A stretch of 64,000 bases of DNA from Casuarius casuarius (Eukaryota > Chordata > Aves > Casuariiformes > Casuariidae), in contig PTFA01000158.1 of NCBI GenBank assembly GCA_003342895.1, positions 941,921 to 1,005,920 on the forward strand, given 5' to 3'. Positions 11,983 through 26,235 of this stretch are shown here, one piece after another. The stretch's first letter is position 1. Every line of letters starts with the position of its first letter. The notes under the pieces were generated by a model that saw nothing but the letters and a program-made list of their open reading frames with translations, was not told the origin of the DNA and made no database searches. The position numbers were made by a program, and so were the translations under genes.

Positions 11983-14331
11983 CAAAAAATTTAAGTATTC
12001 ATAGCCATCAACAATAGCTCTTTCACTGACCAAACTATATATTTATATATGAGGTACCTGTTCCTAAACTAGATAGAGGTTAATTCAAAGCAAAACGCTT
12101 CAGAGTGCTGGTTTCCTGACAGAGGAATTAAAAGCAGGGGGGAGTGAGGAAGAAAAGCCACTCCCCCTCAAAAAAAAAAACCAAAACCAAAAAAAACAAA
12201 ATACCTCTAACCTGTCTTTTAAGGAAGTAAAGAAATCCCCCCCTTAACTCCTTCCCTTCTGGGAACAGACTTTATTTTTGTGTGTGTAATAGATTTTGAG
12301 ACCATGACAGATCATTATAACCTGCTGTATAGCACAGGCCAAAGACCTTCAAAGTCTTAACTTCTGACTGAGCTATTATATATCTTTAAGAAGAACTTCC
12401 CACCTTGATATAAAAGTTGGTCAGTGCTGTGCATTCTGATTCAGTGGTGAAGTTGCTACTGCTGTTAGGAGTCGCTTCTTATTTCTAGTATTTTTGTTTC
12501 TTTTTTCTTTTCTTTACTGTCAGTTTCTACTTGTGAGAGCCATCATGTCACCATCTTCCCTCCTCTCTCAAAATTAAAGATCTAACTAATGTCAGGAATT
12601 TTTTCGTCGCACAGGCCCTTGTAGATTGTGACCAAATTATCTCTGACCATTCTCTGAAGTAGATTTCCTAATCATCTGATTATCTTTTTTAGATATTAGC
12701 CATCATTAGTTTTGTCTGGGTCCTTTGTTCCTCTGGTAAAAAAGAAATAATAGTGCTTTAGAAAGAGACTCAGGAAGTTCTTCTGTTCTTCAAAGTGCAG
12801 GTTATCTGGTCCTGCTGCTACAAAATCGTGATTCCAAGACTTTCCATCTAACCTCAATGAGCTTTGGCTAGTGCCAATAACAGCAACTGAGCCCATGTGG
12901 AGACTGTACAACAACTAATATATTCACAGAAAAAAGATCATTTGCCATTTTCCTACTGTTTTTTCCATCTGATCATCTTTTCACTTCTTTTCCTCTGCTT
13001 TCTAACCTTTTGCTCTGTGGATCTATTAAAACAATGTAGAGAACCTTCATGTCTCTCCTCATTTTGATACCAAAAATACTAATATCCCAGAGTCATAATA
13101 GCTAGGAGAATTGAGTTGAACAAATGGAAATGTAGTGTACTATTGTATATGGAAGATTGTCCTGTCTGCCTTAGAGTTACTGGCTGGAACATAAAATCCT
13201 TATAAATAAAAGTACTAAGTCATGACCCTATAGCAGAGGAAAATTATCTATGTAATGATGCTAAACAGCATGCAGTAATCTTTGAAAATTAAAATCCTTG
13301 TTATTTTGCTCTGCTGTTGCCTGCTCATGTTACAGCTGGGACTACTAGTAAATATTGACTGTCCTCCCAGTGAGTTGCTTTTCTTTCTCCCACTTCTAAG
13401 ATCTATATATAAAAAGCACTGCATGAAAATTTTTATACTTATTTACTACAAGAAAAGAGATTAGAAAATACACCTAGTTACAGTATGAAAAGGATAAATA
13501 AAGACATTGTTAAAAAAATATGTCATTTGCAATTGCAGCAAACATTTCCAGCTAAGGAAGAACTTTGTGCCCCAGGAGAAAATTGTATTTTTATTCTTAA
13601 TATCAATATGCACTATGGCCAGGGTCACTGGTACTCACATATTTTTCCAGAGAAGCATCATGGGAAGAGAGTTGCTTAGTAGCTCGACAGGATGAGAGGA
13701 AATACTTTTTTCCTATAGCTATATTACTGTAAAAATGCAGCCTTGGTAGAACAAGGAATGTACATTGTACTGCACCAGTTTTTTAGCACTATTTGATATT
13801 CTGCCCAAACTCAGAATACTGGGACATGCTTAGTTCACTAGAAACTCCTAAAGATTCACTTGTCTGTCATTACTTGCTACACCATTTGATGCATATAGAG
13901 ATCATCCTGCTTCAAGGCAAACTACATTCTGTTTAAAAGTGCACATGCCTGCAAACAGTGACAGCTTTTCTGGAGTGGCAGCTGGTGCTCAGGAAGGATA
14001 CTCTAGACATCTCAGATACCATCAGATGCCCAGGATGGCTAGGCTTAGGTAGCTGTGTCACATCTCTAAATGTCTGGAGCTGAATCCCACCCTTACTCTG
14101 CAACCGGAAACTTTGCTACTTCACTAGAATGGATTCTTTAAAGAATGATCTGGTAGAGCATTTATTCCTGTATCTTAAATTTTTAGGTTTGGGTTTTCTG
14201 ACATTTGACCCTTCCTTTTATCCTGGATGTGAAATTCTGTTAATGTTATATGTCAATATTTCAGCCCAAACGAAGAGTTGCTCAGGACATTCAAGACACA
14301 GCACTGGAACATGCAACTTGGATTGCAGGCT
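11983..14331. other. Intergenic DNA, no gene recognised
   Basis: AT-rich sequence. An A-rich run with C interruptions lies at about 12,169-12,201. Short open frames near 12.7, 13.3 and 13.5 kb show no domain or splice context. Confidence 0.65.
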
Positions 14332-14397
14332 TTTCTTTCCTTCCTCTTTCCTTCCTCTTTCCTTCCTCTTTTCTTCTTCTTTCCTTCTTCTTTTTCC
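14332..14397 (+). repeat. Polypyrimidine tract with 11-bp units
   Basis: A nearly pure C/T stretch containing three tandem CTTTCCTTCCT units and then TTCTTCTTT-type variants. The complementary strand is pure purine over most of the length. Such mirror-like tracts can form triplex DNA. The open frames across it are low-complexity artefacts. Confidence 0.9.
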
Positions 14398-17300
14398 AAA
14401 AGTAACAAAATAAAAATGAGTGACTCCCAGAACAATGTTTTTATAGGAGTTTTGACAACTGGGGCAAACACATAATTGTCAAATTGCCCTTGTCTTCTGG
14501 AATAGGGCAATTAAAAAAGTTCTCGTTTACCAGGCTGGATGTTCCATACCAAATTGCAGACAAACTCTCATAATACTAGATTCACCCAACAGTCTGCACA
14601 TGCATTAGTTTTCGTCCTATTGATTGGTTTCTGCTCAGCATTCAAGTTAATTTTCCAGGAATATAGACATAAACAAATTCTTAGAGCACAGTTGGAACTT
14701 CTGGAGCCTTATGAGACTTTTTGGTGGTTTTTTGGGGTTTACTCAAATGCTCCTGAGATTTGACTGTGCAAAATACTCAGCATTCTGTCCCAGTTCCAGC
14801 AAAGCACAGAAGTATGTGTTTAACCTCAACCTTAGACTTCAGTGCTTCTCTGGATCAGGGCCAGGGAGAGTACTATGCTGAAAATCCCTCCCAGAGGTAT
14901 GTCTGTTGCGTAGATAAGCAGAAAAGGCAGCTTTTTCAAAGGCTGTCCTTACCTCCCTTTTCAACTGCATTTCTTAATAAGTAAGTAAACAAATAAAATT
15001 ACCCAGCATTTTTCTCCAGCTATTTGGCAAAAACATTGTGAAAAGCTTTCTCTGTGTTGACCTTTAGTAAACATGCAATACCACATGGACTGGCTAATAA
15101 AGGAAAGATGGGCTACAGTGATGTTGCTGAAAATGTGACTACGGGCTGAATTTTTACAGCAGAGTGTCTTATTCCAAGGGCTAACACCATTTTATGTGAT
15201 GCTAGCAGCTGCTTAGTTTTAGTTCAGATTTTTCTATTACCTCTCATCATTACATTTTTGTAAGTAAAGGCTATAAATGATTATATATGATGAGCTTAGA
15301 ACAGAGCTGCATTAAAAGACAAGCCTGCAGTAGGTATGTAAAGGGTAACTGCACTTTTAGACTGTGAACACGAATACATGATTTTTGTGCAATGCCGATA
15401 TATATTGTTGAGTTGCAAAGAACAGGCACACAAATACTTTCTGAAGGTGCACATCTGTACCTTATCCTTACACATCTGCGTACCTTATCCTGGGAGCCAG
15501 CATCGCCAATGGAGTAATGCACAGACTGCTGTTTATTCTTATAATTTACAGCTAGACGCCGCTAGATGTCCTCTGTTGCTAACTCTACTCTTTGCATACA
15601 GCTAATGCATTGGTACCAAATCCTCCTTTTACAGGTATGTTCCTTGCATTGAAAAGAACAATATTGCCAGATCATTTTTGCTTTGTTGACAAATGCTATA
15701 TGATAAATGTTACAAAAGGCAGGACTGTGGTCCCACCTTCTAGAGGTGTTTTTTAGAGGTGTTCTAGTTCCCCTCACTTCTTCTGCTTCACCTTCCTACC
15801 TGCACTGTCACCACCCTGCTTTGGGCAGCATGAGAAATGAATACGTGTACGGTCAGAGATTTGACTCCATACCAGCAAAGGGTCAGCCAAACTCTTGTCA
15901 TCTGAAAGCTCTTACTCCTTCTCCCCCAACATGAACTCTCCACACCGACAATCGCAGTTTCCCTCTGTACCTCCAAAATTGTTTGGTCTCTTTTGCTCTG
16001 AGCTGGAGCTTGGAATAGGGTTGAATCGAGCCTGCTAATGCTATTAAAATGACAGCAAAACTTTTTGTATGGTCTAGCAGTCTTTAAGCTAATGAAGTCC
16101 ATGTATCTGGATTTATAAGAACAACCTGATAGATGGTGGATGGGGAGGGGAGAGATACATTGTGCGTATAAGGCTCTAAGTACATCTCAACAGAGAAAAC
16201 TGGAAAGCTGTATGTGTGCAGCAAAAGAAGTGTTTTTTGTTTACACAGAATAATGTATCACTAACAGAAGTAAAAAGTCTTGCCACGTGACAGACAAGTT
16301 TATTATCTGCAAGATTGTCTTCATTTTTTTAGGAACACACATGATATATGAGAGCTAGTGGACAATTTCTGTCTTAGACCACCTGAAGGGTGCATTGCTT
16401 GAGACTTTTACTGAAAAATGGATTTTGCATTTCATGATTGCTTTAATAGCAAGTACTCTTTGGGCTCAGAGCACCTTTAAAGCAAGAGTTTCTCTGTATT
16501 ATCATCTGTTAAAACTCTCCCATGTCAGGTGGGAGAAGGGAAAAACTTTTCATAAAGGGAAACTTCTCTCGCCAGATCATTTAGGCATTGTATTATTTTT
16601 ACATAAATTGGCAAAAGAAATTTCATTGAGTAGATTTGTGTGGAAAGGGTCTATGATACAAAATTAATTATGATTCACTTGTTCTTTCAGTTTCACAAGA
16701 ATAGTCTAATTTTGCTTGATGATACAAATGATGTCTTATTCTATAAAACCTTTTCCCTGCCCACATATTTTTATTATCTTAGTGAAAGTTTTTGAAAACA
16801 GGAGGCTTTCTTTTCTACTACCTTGTACCTTTTGTGTTAATTTATTCTTTACAACTTTATTCTTATTATTTGTACTGTACTTGTGCCTTAAGCTATTGTG
16901 CTAGGTTTTGCACAATTCCTAACTGAAAGATACTGTTTCTGGCCCAAATAGTTTGCAGTCTGGCCATGCATGCAGAAGCAGTCAAGGGGTGACAATTAAC
17001 TTGTCCAAATTTGAGAGACCTTAAAATGTCTTCCAGAAGCCTGAATGTGCCCTGAAGTGGCAAATTTGTCATTTGACAAATGAGGGCCTGTTTTCTCCTG
17101 CTTTGCAGTGCCTAGCATCCTTAGCTAGCTCCACTGTGTGATATATTCCAGTTTTATGCCTTAAGCTTCAACACTGTATGTCCCTAGCCATGGAAAGGAG
17201 ACAGCAGGTAATTGGAGGAACCAGGCTAGCAAGTGAGTTAACCAAGAGGCAGTTATGGTCTGAGTGATCAATGCGAATTATCACAGTGGCATTTTATTGT

Positions 17301-20200
17301 CATTTGGCTTTGCAGAAGCTGTAAATGAGTTTTCAATGATGCAAAGAACTGTAGACTAAAGGCTGGAATTTTCTGATCCTCCTTTCCACTTCATACCTAA
17401 TGCTGGTAAGTTATAATGATACTGCTTTGGTTTTTGTGTTTTTCCAGCACTGACAGTATAGTTGTGATATTGGCAATGATTTCTCTGGTTTTCCTGATGC
17501 CTCACGTTACATCTAACTGTGGCACTTCACTTTGCATGTAGCTTTTCAAGTCAGGCAAGAATTCATTTCATCTCACTAAAGTCAGTCATGTTGCATCCCC
17601 TCTTATTTATACTACTTTAATAACTTCATCACCTCCAATAAAAACTGGAATAAGAGGAGTCTAGCTCATTATGTGCATGTTCCTCCAGACATGGAATGGA
17701 TGCACAAACTGCAATGGCCAGTTATGCATTTGGCTTTGGCATCTGGTCTCAGTCACCTCACATTTAGTAGTTTTTTCCATGAAGCTGCATAACCTTTTGG
17801 ACACAGTCCAGTTTGAAAGCTTGCACTTCCATTAGCAACTAATAAAATCAGCAGTATCCCCTGACAGATTTTCTCTAGCTCAAAGAGCAAGGCAGAAAGA
17901 AAACAGGAGTCTACAGCAACACTGGGACTAGATATCTAAAAGAGAAGTCCCCTGAAAAGATTGTCTCTGCTTGGGCATCTTGAACATTTCAGAATAGAAA
18001 AGTTTGCTGTATTACTATCAGCATCTTGAGAAATATGTGCTCTGAATGGCAGCCATTTGGAGGCCAGGGTGGCAGATTTCTTTTTAATTATCCCTCATTG
18101 TATAGGCTAAATCTTGTTCTGTACACATCATGCTTAGGAAATGTCAGTCTAATGATAAGAAATCAGAAAGATCTTTCTAAGTGGATAGCCCTTTTATTTT
18201 GCCTAAATTTTTAAGATGAAAGGAAGCACTGAGGGACCCTTCTGGGACTCATTTAGATTTGAAATCATTATACCATCACTCTAAGGTATACTGTTTAGCA
18301 CAGGACAGAACCTGGATTAAATGCCTCATATAAAAGCAAAATGTGTCCTGGCAGCACTTTTCCTTTCAGGAGTGCTTTTTGGAGATAAACAGTGCTCATA
18401 AGAGACCAATTCAAACTATGACCATTACACACTAATGTCACAGAGTCTGATCTAGTGTGCCCTATTCAGGAAGCTAAATTCAAAGTTTTCCTGAAAAACA
18501 GCTGCAGAAACTAGTGATCTAAATTCTTATCATAAGAGTCATCAGCACGGAGCCTGAGAAGCCTTCATTTGTCGTTAAATCTGGGATCATAAATGAACTT
18601 TGTGAGTAGGTTCATATTGCAGCTTCCTGTGCAAACACCTCACAGAACTGCAGACTTACCCCTTCCTGGAGCTGATTCTCATTAACTCCATCCCTCCCCC
18701 CCGGCTGCCCCAAGTATCAACAGAAAGGCAATGTAATCAATCAACTTGCCACCAAATCTCTAAGTCTGATTTAGCTGCTTCTAGGGTATCCATCAGGGAG
18801 GCTAAATCATCCGACTCTATCTGCTTTTTTCAAATAGCTTGCCACATTCAGTAAGTTAAGAAGGCTTCAGCCTCAGCAGATCAGATTAACTCACTTATCT
18901 CTTTATCAAGCATGGTCAACAAATGCTGAGGGGGCAGGAGATTTCAGACAAACACTGCCACAACCTTCAGCTCCCAGATTCTCTCTGTCCTTTTTTGCCT
19001 CACAATTGAAAACAAAGTAGTACAGAAAACACGTGTGGTCCTGATTCATCACATATTGAACTCAATTCCATTCTTTCTACAGGTTTCGATGAAGGTCATG
19101 TCAGGTCCAGATAATATAAATATTCATACTCCCAGTTTTTCAAGCTCTCATTATGTTTTTTTTCTTTTTTTTCCTGTTTGCCACTACTATGAAATGTCCT
19201 CGTTGCTACGTACAAATGAAATAGTGAATATTAATTAGTAATTGCTCTGAAAGTGCTAAACTGGGTGATACACAAATTGCAATTATAATATTCTTGTGTC
19301 ATGTGTATATCCTGAAAAACTAACCATTAGGAGCAATAGTTTCCTGACAGTCTGTCTCAGCTGTCACTTACCCTGTCCATCTTCTTCTCTAATACGTCAT
19401 TTTTTTCTGTCACTGTCACTTTTTCTCCAATCAGTGGTTGTATATTAGATTGACGAAAAGCTTGTCACCATGCCAACCCACTTAGAATGAGCTTGGACAG
19501 GAAATACAGCCAGTAAGGGACAGAAGTTCATGAGAAAGGGTTTCCAACATTTTTCCAGCTGACAGGAAACTACATTTACCACAAAGGATTTCTTGACATT
19601 TCTATTCCAGAACTTAGGTCAATAGTCACACATTCTGCTCCTGACTCAGACAAGAAAAATGTAAAACATCTGGCCAAAATCTATGCTATGAACATGTTAC
19701 GGAGAAATTCATGACCTTAACCTGAAGGCTCACCGGGTTCACTTCTAAAGAAGACAACTTTTGTTTAATGGTCAACGACTTAAGAACATTCTGCAAGACT
19801 CTTGGTGCTATGGTTGGGGCAGTAGAATGCCTTCCACCCATCACTGGCAAATCCAGGAATAATAGAGTATAGCGCTATTCTGCATTATTCAAAAATAGAA
19901 AAACTAGAGGCTAGAGGAATAAATGGCATGACTAACAGCAAAGAGGCAGTAGTATTAGCAATGCTAGGGAACGAACCCTTCAGAGCCAGCCCAACATCTG
20001 TATAAAAATGGATTCAAGAACTGAGGACTTGTCCCTTAACAAACCCTCATTCCTGAAAAATCTCTGAAGTAGAACGTAGTTTGAAATGCAGAAATGATCA
20101 TCACAGTCACAGACAAATTATAATTTGAGCATCAGGGAGCATCAGGACTAGCGCTTGGAAGATGATCAGAGATGTTTATGCAGATGGATGCAGATCTGCC
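14398..20200. other. Intergenic DNA, no gene recognised
   Basis: Long AT-rich desert with only short, scattered open frames on both strands (longest about 104 codons near 15,788-16,102, minus), none with a recognisable domain. A run of C interrupted only by T lies near 18,690-18,702. No tRNA, snRNA or named repeat was recognised. Confidence 0.65.
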
Positions 20201-23200
20201 CAGTAAAACCACATTAGCATGTGGCTCTTAAGAGAGCTTTGTAACTCTCCAGCTAGTTGGTATTTGGCTAGTTCAGCGCATAGCAGAACAAGCTCATGTC
20301 TGCCTGTACGTGTCTGTGTAGACACATCCATAAATTCCAGTCTCATGCCTAATTCTCTAACTCATGCTGCTTCATCCAGAATGACGCAGAAACGAGTATC
20401 ATTGTTCACCATCTCTCAGACACTGAGGCTTTGAAGGAATGCCACGGAGCAAGTTTTGTTTGCTCCCTATGTTCAAGTCTGATACTCATCTACAGAACTG
20501 TGACATTGAAGCATCTGGAAGAACAGTTCTGAAACCTGGAAAGGTGCCTGTAAATCTGCCTGTTTATGATCAGTTCCTATCTCCATATCTATTTCTTTTT
20601 CTGGACATGCAGCATAGGAGGAGAGACTCGAAGTCGGCATTGGGATCCAATGGTTGTGTGATATTTAACTGCTGATATACTCTTTTATGCATAATTAACT
20701 CGCTTTTTGATAATGGATTCTTTATTACTGGAAGAAATAGTTGTAAAATATCTTGAGGTAGGGCATTTTAAGCCATTACTGTAGCATCCTGTGAGCCTTT
20801 CTTATGTGACATGGATTTGTTTTGAATTTCATGTCTTTTAGCATGTCTTCCTTCAAGCAAATTCATGTCTTTCTCCCTGTTTCTGTTTCACAACAAAAAC
20901 CCTTTCACAGGGGGCTTTAAATGGCTTTCCCAGTCCTGGTGGTAGTAACACCTTTCTCACATCAGTTACCCTTAATTTCCACCAAAAGTCGGAACAGGTC
21001 TGAGGTCTGGGGGGAAATGTCCTGCAGTCTGGGCAACAGGCTTTACGCTTGTTAGAAGACACCATTTAATGCGAACATATACATAAATAGGACAAACTCG
21101 GGAAGTTGTTTTAAATGTGCATTTTGTTCAAGGTGAAAACATTCCCATGGGAACCAGCGCATCAGCTGTTTCTAGCCTGACAGGGAAAAGCTATTTGGAT
21201 GGGAACAGGTGGAATCCTTCCCAGTGTGTGAGTCATTTTTTCTCTGGCTTCCCTCACAGACTTTGGTACTGATCCTAATGCAACACACGCTATTCTTTTC
21301 AGTTCTTTGTTTTGCTCTCAACCCAAGCAAATGGGCAACATGCAGGGTGACTAAGCTGGTGGACAGGACTGTATTTTTCAAGGTCATTGACTTTGGCTGA
21401 CAGTAGATTATCTTGGTTTTGTCTCTTTGTTCAAATAAAATGCAGATGGGTAACTTGGGCTGCAGATGATGAACCAAGGAAAGAAAACATAGAAACAATA
21501 TTACTCGATCTTTTCTGAATAGTCAAAATTTGATTAAAAATTTGAGTCAGATTAGGATCTGACTTCATTAAACATCAGGAGTATCTGCATGTAATTTTTA
21601 ATTTCAAGTGAACTCCAGGTCTCAGAGAGGCCAGCAAATACTGCATGGAGAAAAGTATTACTGGAAAGATAAGTGTATCATGCTCCTTTGTTGTCTCATT
21701 CACTATCCCCCTAATATTGTTTCTGCCAAGACCCCACCCTTACTAGGCTGAAGAATAGGTCTTAGCTGGGGATAGTATGGATGCTATAGCACAGTACAGA
21801 TGAGACTGAATGAAAAATGTCCAGCATGCCGAGACAGTCTGACCATGCTTCTGAGCCAGCAGTCTCTCTTCTATTAATTAGCCTGAGTTTAGCCCTGCAA
21901 GAAGATTGATTACTAATGTTTTCATAGGTAGATTTTTCTCCCAGGCAAGAGAAGGAAGGTATGTCGTGTACTCAAGTACTTGTGAGACAAACATAAGGAG
22001 AAGAGCTGCAGCATGAAGCTCCTCAAGCTTGTCACTGCTGCTGGCACCATGATGCCTGAAACACTATAGAGCAAAAGCCCCAAGCCTTCCTATGAAACCA
22101 ACTTGCTCCAGGGTTTGAAGGGAAGTGGCATATGAATGGCAAAAGCATAGAGTGCTTATGATGTTAAGCTCCTTCGCTCTTCTGATGGAGAGCTGCAGGA
22201 GGCACTGATAAATAACACACCTCTTACTAGACTCTCCTGGAGCTGAGCAAGTGTTTTCAGGGGTCTCCCTTGCCTGCATGCTGTATACAGAAATGATGAT
22301 CCCAGGAGGCAGAAGTTCTCATTTGTGTTCTGCGTGATCTGCATTGCAGAGCCTTGAGGCTGCAGTTGCAGTCAAGGTCCCCCTCCTATTTCAAAGGTGT
22401 TTGTTTTGCCTGGATGAGAGATTGGAAACATTTGTGAACTGTGAATATTTTCACAGAGCAGGAAAAACATTTCCTGGCTAGCCCTAAATATACCCCAGAG
22501 TTAGAGGTGAACACTGACTCAAAATTCCTCTAGTCTGCAAACATAAAGAATGGAGAAAACAAGTGCTTTTGTTCCCATTTTTCAGGTGACAAACAGGTGC
22601 AGATTTTGAACAACTTTCCCGAGATACAAGTCTGTGCAGCACTTTGTAGGCTGCTCCGGACTTTAGTAGGCTGCCCCAGATCCCACAGAGAACAGCTGGA
22701 GTGTGCTCCAGCCTGTCTGATGGGTTAACGTGTCAGCAGACACATGTCAGTCAGTCATCCCGTATGGGCAGCAGATGGGGAAGCTGCTGGGTGACTGTGC
22801 TTACAGCTGGCCTCATACTTGCCCCTGAAGTGTAGCATGGCTATGCCTGTGACAGTCAAAATACGAACGTAAATCCCACTCCAGAGCCTCCCTGTACAAA
22901 CCTCCTCCTTGCTATGGATAGCATGAGTAAGTGCGTGGGCGATGAGCTATATTTAAAGACAGACAGGAAAGAGTTTTCTTCAACTTACAGAAATGCTCAC
23001 AGTGTCACCCATGTTCCCATTTCTCATCAGGATGAAACCAACATCTAATAAATAAATAAAAGCAGCTGCCATGGAAAGCCTTGAACTCCCTGGGTCTGTT
23101 ACGGGGTATGTGGGAACCCTTTCTTCCTCATTTCATATATATGGGGAAAACATGTATTTATGTGTGTATATAAACCTAACTCTTCTTCTCAACATGGCTG

Positions 23201-26197
23201 AAGTTGCAATTGCAGGGATGCTAGTATCTAAACCGAAGGCTGTTTTGAGAGTGTCGCCTCTGGATACAAATGTTCTCTCTGAACTTTTTTCATCTCTCCA
23301 TAATAGTGTATAGAAAGATTTCTCTCTCATGGAATTCCCTTGAAATTACACCAGAGATTAATTTTGTCCCATGCTCTTTTGTGTTAACTGCTTTCTTCCA
23401 AAAATATTTGCTTCTTCTAAAGGCTGAAGGATAGAAAAACCTGCTATTTTAGTGAGCACTGAATGTGCTTCTATATGAAATTCTGTTGCAATGAATTTCT
23501 AAAGGCTGGTATTAGGGAGTTTTGCTCTGAGTGCATTACACCTCGAATAGGCTTTGATGGTCCTTATGCCTTTTATGTGCCTTTCTTATCAGCATTGTGG
23601 CAAATCCTTCAAATAAGCTGGGAACAAATTAATAAAAACACTGTTACCATGGAAGGAAGCTGCCCTGTCAAAGGCTTTGATTTCACATCTGCATTACTGG
23701 CAGGTATCTAGCACCACTGCCTGAACCGACTGGGAGAGGATGTTCCCGTCCAGCCTCCGCCATGGTCATGGGTGCCATGGGCGAGGTATAACCCAAGTGA
23801 GAAGCTAGGCTCTGCTGACTTTCTGTCCCTGGCCCTCCAAAACAGCATATGCCTTGGTTAAAGCTAATTAAATTATCCCATGGAGGCACCAGGAGGAGAC
23901 AGCAGCAGTTCAAGTGACTACAAGTGGGTCTGGTAGTGGAGGGTGAAAAAAATGGCTCGTACACTCTTAAGTGTGATGGTAGTGGGGATGGGAATGGGAA
24001 GACATCTGACTGAGTGAAAGCTGCTGCCATGAGTGGGTTGAAGGAGATGGCAGCAGCAAGGGTGTCGCTCCCTGCTGCCTCTGCCAGCACTGGTGGGGCT
24101 GTGCTGCTGCAGCTGCCGTGTGAACGCTAGCAGGGAACGGCCTGGCAGGTCCATATGCCAGGCTTGCGAGCAACGAGAGCATGAGCTCAGTTAGAGCTGG
24201 CCAGCACTGCTATGATCCCAGAGGCTGAAATGGCTACAGGTTCAGGTGTTCTGGAGCTACACGCAACTAAGACCTTCAGGAAATGGGAAGATTCCCCACC
24301 AGTGTTGCCACTCTGGTGTAAAACCTCTGCAGCTACCTGCCCTCTCTCTCTCACCCACCTCTGTCCTCCAGTTCTGACTTCAAACATCTCATTAAATGTG
24401 TCTTTGAGCTACTCCTCTCCTGGGAAGCTCCTAAGAATTGTATCTATTGTACTCTATTTCAGACCTTGCCTTCTTCTCTTGGCAGAGTTTGTCCCATCCC
24501 AATAGCCCTACCAAGTATCATGGACATGATCTGCCAGGGTGTTTTGCACTCAGCAGCAGTGGATGTTCAGGTATCAATTCTGACTCTTATGTTTACAGTG
24601 AGTGTGGTCTCTCTGTGTTAGGCTATGCCATGAAGCAGACTCTCCAGATGTTTGCCTCCTTGTGTCAAGAGGCCCTAGCCAAACATTGTATGGTTATAGC
24701 TTTGCAAAATTCAGTTTTGCTTTTCACACATTTTGGGATGATTTATTTAGGCTGCATTTTTTTGTTTCTGCTTTTAACATTGTGAGTGGGTGTCAGTTAC
24801 GATGGTTTGTGTGTCTGGTACTTTGGTATTCTGGTATGTTTGCTTTTGTGGTAAGTGGATGGGAACCAGTTGCATTCTACAGAGCTATTTGTGGTAAATA
24901 TATGGGGTATAAACAGGACTGAGGGAAATTGTATAGTAGTTTGTTGTGTTTCAATTGTTACAGTGCACAATGGTCAAGGACTGGAAATGTTTACTTCAGG
25001 ATCAGTACTGGATTATGGTCTTTACAATCATAATTAATACTTACTCATGCTGAATTGAGTTGGTCCTCAGAGTCATCTCTGAGGCTTTTCTTCTTACTAA
25101 TTCCAGAACAGATTAATAATTGTCTAATTCCAGTAGTACTGTTTTTCCTTCTGGAGAGATTGAAGTGTATTGATAAGGCCAGCTCAGGCTGGCTTGTGCA
25201 AACGCTGGCAAGGACTGGCAGATGTCTGCTATGTGCATGAAACTCTTCTGCATGGTTTGCTATAGCTAGTGGGAGCTACAGGAGCTTGCATTTTGCAGCA
25301 TGTATTTCCAGCAAATATATTTTGCAGCAATTTTTTTACATATTTGAACTCTATAGTAAAAATTCACAGATTTAGCATCTCAACTACATTTGCATCCTAT
25401 GAATTCTGAAGATGGAAAATGTTTAGTATTCTGCATCAGAGAGAAAATGAACATCCTCTGCAGTTTGTACTGAAAAATGTGAGACATCATCAAAAGAGTC
25501 AATAGCCTTGGGACTGGGGCACTGTCCTCACAGTGGAAGGAATCAGAAATGTAGGAGACCTAAATTCAAGTTCTTGGTCTGACTATGGCAGAGTTGGGAC
25601 TTTCAAGATACTCTTTCACATCCCAGATTAATGGTCTGATCAACTGGTTGTTCTGGGTCAAAGCCACTCCGTTTTGACCGGGGATCCCATGCTGAAGTTG
25701 AGAAGAGGTTTGTAGAAATTGTTGGGAGGTTTGCTGGATTCATTCCCACACATATAAAACGGCCATATAAACAGCTTTTACTAGTCCTCAGATTAAAAGT
25801 CACTGGGAAATTGCTGACTTGTTCTGTTCCTGTGCACTGACCAGTTGTCCTCAGACTAAAGAAATCTTTGTTTTGCTCGCTTCATATCCTCAGTTTGGGA
25901 AATAAGATCCAGCTTTCTAAGCCAGCTGTTGATAAATCAGCTAAGTGGTAGTATCAGCAACATACAGCTGAACTCCATGAAGAGTAACAGTCTATTATAT
26001 ATTTCTCTGTATTCTCTGTGCTAATCCAGAGGGTTCCTGAGCCTTTAAACAAATGGCTTTGCTTGCGCTTAGTGATATTTAGCACTGAATCTTGTCAGAT
26101 AGGTTCTTGCAGGCTGCAAATACTACAGGGACACAAGACTGGTTATGAAAAAAAATTCATGAGATGACTGGCTGCCCACACAGGAATACAACGCCCT
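20201..26197. other. Intergenic DNA, no gene recognised
   Basis: AT-rich sequence with slightly richer GC near 23.7-24.2 kb, where overlapping minus-strand frames (up to 135 codons, 23,683-24,090) come from GC-biased, Ser- and Pro-rich reading and show no family signature. No supported gene. Confidence 0.6.
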
Positions 26198-26235
26198 GCA
26201 GAGAGCTAGGACATTTGCAGAGAGCTAGGACATTA
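26198..26235 (+). repeat. Two-copy 19-bp tandem repeat
   Basis: GCAGAGAGCTAGGACATT begins at 26,198 and again at 26,217, a 19-base period with two exact copies. Confidence 0.9.
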
